Notes under the pieces: model-generated
The model's input: only the letters and a program-made list of their open reading frames with translations
Told to the model about the DNA's origin: nothing
The model's database searches: none
Translations under genes and position numbers: made by a program
In this document: positions 58,916 to 64,000 of the stretch, piece after piece
How positions within the stretch are numbered: the first letter of the stretch is position 1
Layout: every line of letters begins with the position of its first letter
NCBI RefSeq assembly: GCF_021730395.1
Contig: NC_069361.1
Location: 56,706,501 to 56,770,500 of the forward strand
Reading direction: 5' to 3'
Length of the DNA stretch: 64,000 bases
Source of the DNA: Mercenaria mercenaria
Lineage: Eukaryota; Mollusca; Bivalvia; Venerida; Veneridae

Positions 58916-61864
58916 GAAAAGTTCATATCTTTAAATATTTTATTCGCGATACAAAAATAATCAGTATTTCATTCAAAAGATTTAACATGATCAAGTTGTA
59001 AATTAGAAAGTGTTATGATATCCGGTCAAATCAATATCTAAACTTTTTTCACACTGAAATATTTACCATACGAACGTGTACACTGGTGATTTTCTAGGAT
59101 TTTGTATTAACTGTTAGTGTTATTTCACAAATCTAGAATAAAATTTTGTTGCTAAATTTTGGTTATACATGAATTAATTATACAGCAATGAAATCTTTAA
59201 ATTGTAAGAAAGGGGGCTGTGCATTTTTTGTATTGTCCGTATGGACACAAAATCCCAAGCCTTAGATAATACTAGATATTTAAACCTGTTTCGAAATAAA
59301 TATTATCGTACAATAGTTCACTTTCCTATCAAAATCTATGATTTGGTGTTTTATCATTAGCTTATTACTAAAACGAAAGGAAAATAAAGTACATCAGACC
59401 AAAAAAAAAATTCACTTGTAACAGTATAATAAAAACTGGAATCTTAGCAGATAAACAATATTGTACAAGAATTTTTATTTCTAAAGGATACATTCAACCT
59501 TAGTAACTGTGAAAAGTTATTGAATTCCATTTCTTTTTGGCCAAGTTACTGAATATCATTTTAGTTTGGTCAATGTCAGTTATTTTGATCAATTTACAAG
59601 TGCTTTTCAAGCTTTTCAAGATTTTCAGGATTTGTATGCAATATGAAACGTTCCTATAAATGCTTTGACCCAATATATTAAATTGCATAGGTGATCAGTC
59701 GCATTTGAGCAACATTTTACGACATTTCTCTCTCCCCCACCCCCAACCCCATTCCTTAATATGAAAGTATTTTAAAAGCTTAGTCTTTCCTTAATTTTCA
59801 ATCTAATTATAGTTTCACATTCGCACCTTTGTTCTTATATTCACATCATTTGTTAAGAAACGTATATTTATCTAATTTACACTTATTCTAAAATAATAAG
59901 TAATAATCGCGGTTGTGGAATCAAATTTTGAAAATACCTCGAATGAAAATGTAGCATGTATTAAGCGCTCAGTGAGCATAAATGGGTGTAAATGATCAAA
60001 TGTTGATATTACGTACAAATTCATTTAATTCCGCCGGAACTTTCAGTTTTTCCAATAATCGGTATTATCGCCGGATTAATCACCCTAAAATGTAGTTGCG
60101 TACTTAATTACATAATTTCGATCATGTAAAGATTCGAGCCTTTTTTTTAGCTATATGAAATCAGCAAACCGGTAATTTAAGAAAAATTCAAAGTGCGCTT
60201 GTTGATGAAAAACATTTAATATATTTTTTAATTATTTCTATTTCATTTTGCAACATTTCTTTTATGATTATCTATTCAATCATTGAGTAGGGAAGAATGC
60301 ACATGACAATTGATTTCTGTCGTAATAAATCTCTTTCAATTACGAAAACTTCACCTCATGAAAATATTTGGCATATAGCAATCTTTCAGTGCATATATGC
60401 AGTTGGTTCCTCACTATGTTGGATAGCTGTGGCATATATCACTAACAAATAAATACTGAACACAAGATACCTGAATTGTTATAGAGACCCAACAGCACAT
60501 TGTAAAATCTAGTAGTACTATCTTTATGTTTATACCTAATTTCTTTATATCTTGAATGCGATTGCCTTTTTGTTGCAAGCTTTATTGTCTGACTGAAGAC
60601 GGAGATTCACTATGTACTATTGATATATTAATTCTATATATTGTGACAAATGTAACAATCACGTTTAGGTTACTGTAAAATAAAACTAGGCACTCCCTTT
60701 CTCTTATTTGTTCGTACGTCTGAGAATCTGTGATATAGTATGTTAGTTATAAAAAAAAAGTGATCTATATTTTGGTCAGAACACGACATCTTTCAACAAA
60801 GGTCGGAAATAATATCAGGAAAAAAGACCTTGCTTAGTTAATTAAGGTGCGTCAGTTTGTAAGGAACCTTAGATTCTTTGCTTTAACTAATATTGATACC
60901 GTCTGGCATGTAAATGAAGACATAAACTTTTCATTATTTCTTTTTTATTATACAACCAAAACGTGTTTTATATCGCTTGTGGTCCTAAAGGTAATATGCG
61001 CCACCTAACGAATTTTAACGGACCGTTATGAAATTTTGCCATATCAAAATTGACGATATTTCCGATTGACTGGTATTTTTCCATTTTTCTGTTATTTTCC
61101 ATTTTGCTGCTGTAAATCTTCAAACATGACCACTAACGTCATTTTTTCAGCAGAGCGCAAAATGACGTATTTGACGGGTTTTTCGAGTATCGATTTTATA
61201 TACAATTAAAATACGGCAAAAAAATCTTCATTTTCAAGTTTGTATTAAAATTATCTCTCCAATGATATATAATTTGTCATGTTTATTTCGATGTCACATC
61301 AGAGGCAAACGATTTATGAACGCAAAACACGTAAAACTGACATTGAGTTTCACCCGAAATTTCGCGTAAAAACGCCTATATCTAAAAACCGTCAGATAGT
61401 TTTTTGAATAACTTTCAAGAGAAGTACAAAATTTCAATTGCTATCGATTACTTAAAAGAAAAATGGGGGTCACCGATTTAGATTTCGCTCTATTTATCGT
61501 GGCGCTTCCCCTACCCCAATCAAGTTTTATTTCGGAATTCTGTTTTACTATAGAAAAATGGCATCAAAATGTTGCGAAAATAAAAGCTATATAAACGATA
61601 ACTTATTATTTGACGTCACGTTACATCAAAATGACGTTATCAGTAAACAATATCAACAATACTGACAACGACAAGCTAAAGATTTCTGAAATGGAATAAA
61701 ATGGAAAGATCAAAAGGGAAATTCGTTTCCAAAAAACAAGGATTGAAAAAGGAAATATTTTTGAAAAACCGAAAGAATACAACATGTGTTTATGAAAACG
61801 TACCAGAAAGGAGAATAGTAGATTTAAGACACTTTGGAAGGAGGTTTGATTTAGGCTGTACATA
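58916..61864. other. AT-rich DNA; possible decayed element at 60.98-61.51 kb
   Basis: 60275-60830 is an old paralogue of 36590-37180. From about 60985 to 61510 the sequence is less AT-biased and bracketed by TGCGCCACC and CGTGGCGC in inverted arrangement, possibly the remains of a non-autonomous element. No gene supported. Confidence 0.4.
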
Positions 61865-62125
61865 TGGTGGCAGGGGAGCGGTTTCGTAGTTTGGCCCCGG
61901 TCGATTTTCTGTATAAACAGGACAGGGTAGATTTTCACTACATCTGGCATGGAAAGCGACAGGTGCATAGGACCGGAGAGTCGTCTTTATGTAGTCTATA
62001 GTATCTGCAATAGTCCATAGTAGTTTCAAAGAAAATAAGCGAAAACGAGATTTCTATGGATATTTCAACACTGGTACCCACACGTCAACGTGGAATTAGC
62101 GAATCTGCACTCCCCTGCCACCTTA
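61863..62125 (+). mobile_element. MITE, short form (259 bp), TA-flanked
   Basis: The core 61865-62123 begins TGGTGGCAGGGGAGCGG and ends CTCCCCTGCCACCT. TA lies at 61863-61864 and 62124-62125, as for Tc1/mariner-like targets. The first ~62 bp match the left end of the longer copy at 62800 and the last ~190 bp match its right end with about four differences. The middle ~390 bp of the longer copy is absent, so this looks like an internal-deletion derivative. No coding capacity. Confidence 0.85.
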
Positions 62126-62797
62126 AAGAAGATAGGCAAATTTTCAAACCACTCAAATATTGACTTTTTGCATGTATTTAAACCCATTACGGAATGAACT
62201 GTAACCTATAGTGGTTTTTATTCATTTCTGAGTACTAAATCCGGCCTAGCGAGTCCCAAAATGGCAGTAGGTGGCCATATAATTATGAAGCTAAGGACCC
62301 CCAGCCAGTACGATTCGTATCATAAAACGGCCAACAGAAGAAATTAGTGCCTAGATAATGACTATTCATGCCATTTTGTTTAAAAGCAACACCTGTGTCT
62401 ATATCTAGCAATGCCATTAAGCTATATAATGGCTGGGGTGGCCCCAAATGATGGATGGGTGGCCTTTAAGGGGTGTCCCGATAGGATAAGTACGGTAATC
62501 TGCATTTGTATACCAAAATTATGTTAAAAGTACATGGTTTTAACATTTGAAAGGCTTTAAAATGTAAATATCGTGTGAAATTAACTTTAAAGGCAGTAAA
62601 TAGTTTTTTTCGGGGTTACTTTGATTCAGAATGCAAAGTTTGGCTGATTTTTGCGTGGAGTGGTGGACACTTTTGTTGGCTTATTCACCGGCTATCTTGC
62701 AAGGTACGGCAATACTTTTTGTTCAGTTGATATCACTATAAGTGTCTTAGGATTCAGGACAGGCTACATTTTATTTTATTTAAACATCTTAAAAACT
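62126..62797. other. spacer between two MITE copies
   Basis: AT-rich with a GC-richer central part (62235-62500). No gene or repeat recognised. Confidence 0.45.
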
Positions 62798-63448
62798 TAA
62801 GGTGGCAGGGGAGCGGTTTCGTAGTTTGGCCCCGGTCGATTTTCTCTATAAACAGGACAGTGTAGTTATAAAGGCATATCTATCTTACTGGTTATTTATC
62901 ATTATTAATTCTTTAATATATCTGGGGAATGAGGAACGGTTAATGATTCTACATGGCGGGTGTTTTAAAATTCCTAGCTCCGTACTTCCGGTTGAGGCTA
63001 AAACATAAACATCAGAACAAAAAGTCGGCCAGAAGCTCGCCTGTCATCCATCCACCTTTTTCAAGTGAAAATTAGGGAAATAAAGTGGTGGTTGGGAGAC
63101 ACATTCCACACCACCTTGGTATGCATCTATGTTCGCACTATACATATATGCTACGAAATTGGATTTAAAAATACAAAATGGATGAATGGCAGAGTTCAAA
63201 GTGAGGCCCGGTTAGGCTAATTTTGGGCTATTAAATTTGGATGATTTGGCCAATTTTCACTACATCTGGCATGGAAAGCGACAGGTGCATAGGACCGGAG
63301 AGTCGTCTTTATGTAGTCTATAGTATCTGCAATAGTCCATAGTAGTTTCAAAGAAAAATAAGCAAAAACGAGATTTCTATGGATATTTCAACACTGGTAC
63401 CCACACGTCAATGTGGAATTCGCGAATCTGCACTCCCCTGCCACCTTA
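62798..63448 (+). mobile_element. MITE, long form (647 bp), TA-flanked
   Basis: The core 62800-63446 starts AGGTGGCAGGGGAGCGG and ends CTCCCCTGCCACCT, a perfect 14-bp inverted repeat. TA flanks at 62798-62799 and 63447-63448. The unique middle (about 62868-63250) holds no transposase-like frame, so even the longer form is non-autonomous. It lies 0.7 kb from its shorter relative in the same orientation. Confidence 0.85.
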
Positions 63449-63799
63449 TGGGTCTTCGTTCCGATTTTCAGACATCAAAAGTGAATTAATACGAGGGTTG
63501 TGTTCAGTTATAAAGTTAGAGTATTCTAAGTGCAAAAAGGTAACTAATATTTCAACATCTGGAGCTTCGCATCAAAAGAAAGATGACACTTCTCATTATC
63601 CATATACAGTGAACGTAAAGGCAGCACTCGGTGAGTACTTGCGTTTTGTTTTTCCTAAATATTTTCATAACCTTAAAAAAAGAAACCAACAACGAATGTT
63701 TACTTGCCCGAACATAACTTTATGCGATACGCTCGAACCTGCAGTCTTTAATTTATCATTTTCTAAAAAGGGGATGTCGCAGGGAGAGAAAACTGTGTA
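63449..63799. other. AT-rich DNA, no gene recognised
   Basis: A 129-codon frame starting inside the MITE end (63411-63800, +) has no domain, and its first residues derive from the transposon. Confidence 0.4.
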
Positions 63800-63868
63800 G
63801 TCGAACCCTGAACCCTTCTCTTATAGAGCGAGTGTTCTGCCAACTAAGCTTACTGGCTGCCTGACACA
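63797..63868 (-). pseudogene. tRNA-like sequence (Ile-like head)
   Basis: On the minus strand GCCAGTAAGCTTAGTTGGCA resembles a tRNA box A region and GGGTTCAGGGTTCGACTAC a T arm with box B. The anticodon-stem region (around CTCTATAAGAG) does not form a proper 5-bp stem. It is probably a SINE head or an old tRNA pseudogene. Confidence 0.5.
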
Positions 63869-64000
63869 TCCACTCCCAGAACTCGACCAAGTCCGTTATA
63901 CACGTACACAAACTGATATCGGAAATACCTAATAATGCAAGCGTCATGGGACATACTAATGAAGTATGCTACACTCGCATGTTGGACGCCACATATCACA
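63869..64000. other. window end, nothing recognised
   Basis: No feature identified in the last 130 bases. Confidence 0.4.

Noticed and set aside
63411-63800. 129-codon frame as a gene
   Set aside because: It begins inside the MITE end and shows no domain.
1-64000. LTR retroelements, Polintons or other capsid-bearing elements
   Set aside because: No gag, protease, integrase, capsid or DNA polymerase B-like sequence was seen, and no pair of long direct repeats bracketing such content. The A/A' and B/B' direct repeats at 51-52 kb have no such interior.

Overview
The window looks like AT-rich, gene-poor nuclear DNA of a marine invertebrate, most likely a bivalve mollusc. The reasons are: several tRNA-headed SINEs whose 3' tails (TGTCGGTGCGACGTTAAACCC or GGCGTTAAACCC, then A-rich) are of a type I recall from mollusc genomes; short non-autonomous elements carrying internal 110-150 bp tandem arrays; TTAA- and TA-flanked MITEs; and an APE-type LINE. 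The clade assignment is inference and no search was run. I find no convincing host protein-coding gene. Almost all open frames are chance frames or shadows of repeats. The only long coding sequence belongs to the LINE.

Layout. 0-9 kb: mostly unique AT-rich DNA, with a tRNA-Arg pseudogene (743-804), a GC-rich hairpin (2381-2418), a CRE/TATA/Inr-like core promoter with no recognisable gene downstream (5692-5870), and a LINE C-terminal scrap (7973-8158). 9.9-13.7 kb: a palindromic MITE, a tandem-bearing element (10337-11026), an intact tRNA-Arg(TCG) gene, a SINE body and a TTAA-flanked MITE. 16.1-20.4 kb: a tRNA-Arg gene lies beside a 4.05-kb structure with ~450-bp terminal inverted repeats and 5-bp flanking repeats, containing a young SINE. 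20.8-25.4 kb: several tandem-bearing repeats and an old SINE. 25-34 kb: mostly featureless. 34.6-36.1 kb: a 75/60-bp satellite with higher-order structure. 37.3 kb: a SINE with a perfect 13-bp target duplication. 40.9-42.8 kb: a TTAA-flanked 1.9-kb element. 43.4 kb: an intact tRNA-Arg on the plus strand. 47.5-51.2 kb: a large ~145-bp tandem array inside an element with hairpin ends. 51.1-52.3 kb: a recent local duplication that ends exactly where a 5'-truncated LINE (52313-55497) begins. 56.4 kb: a SINE with a 12-bp target duplication. 58.6 kb: a fold-back element. 61.9-63.4 kb: two copies of one TA-flanked MITE, the shorter apparently an internal-deletion form of the longer.

Two themes link the regions. 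Near-identical or decayed tRNA-Arg(TCG) copies recur at six places. Several stretches of apparently unique sequence also recur as old, diverged kb-scale paralogous blocks (for example 36.6-37.2 with 60.3-60.8 kb, 46.1-46.4 with 57.8-58.1 kb, 33.8-34.0 with 44.8-45.0 kb, 13.9-14.3 with 27.3-27.7 kb). This suggests the locus grew by repeated local duplication and was then filled with transposons.
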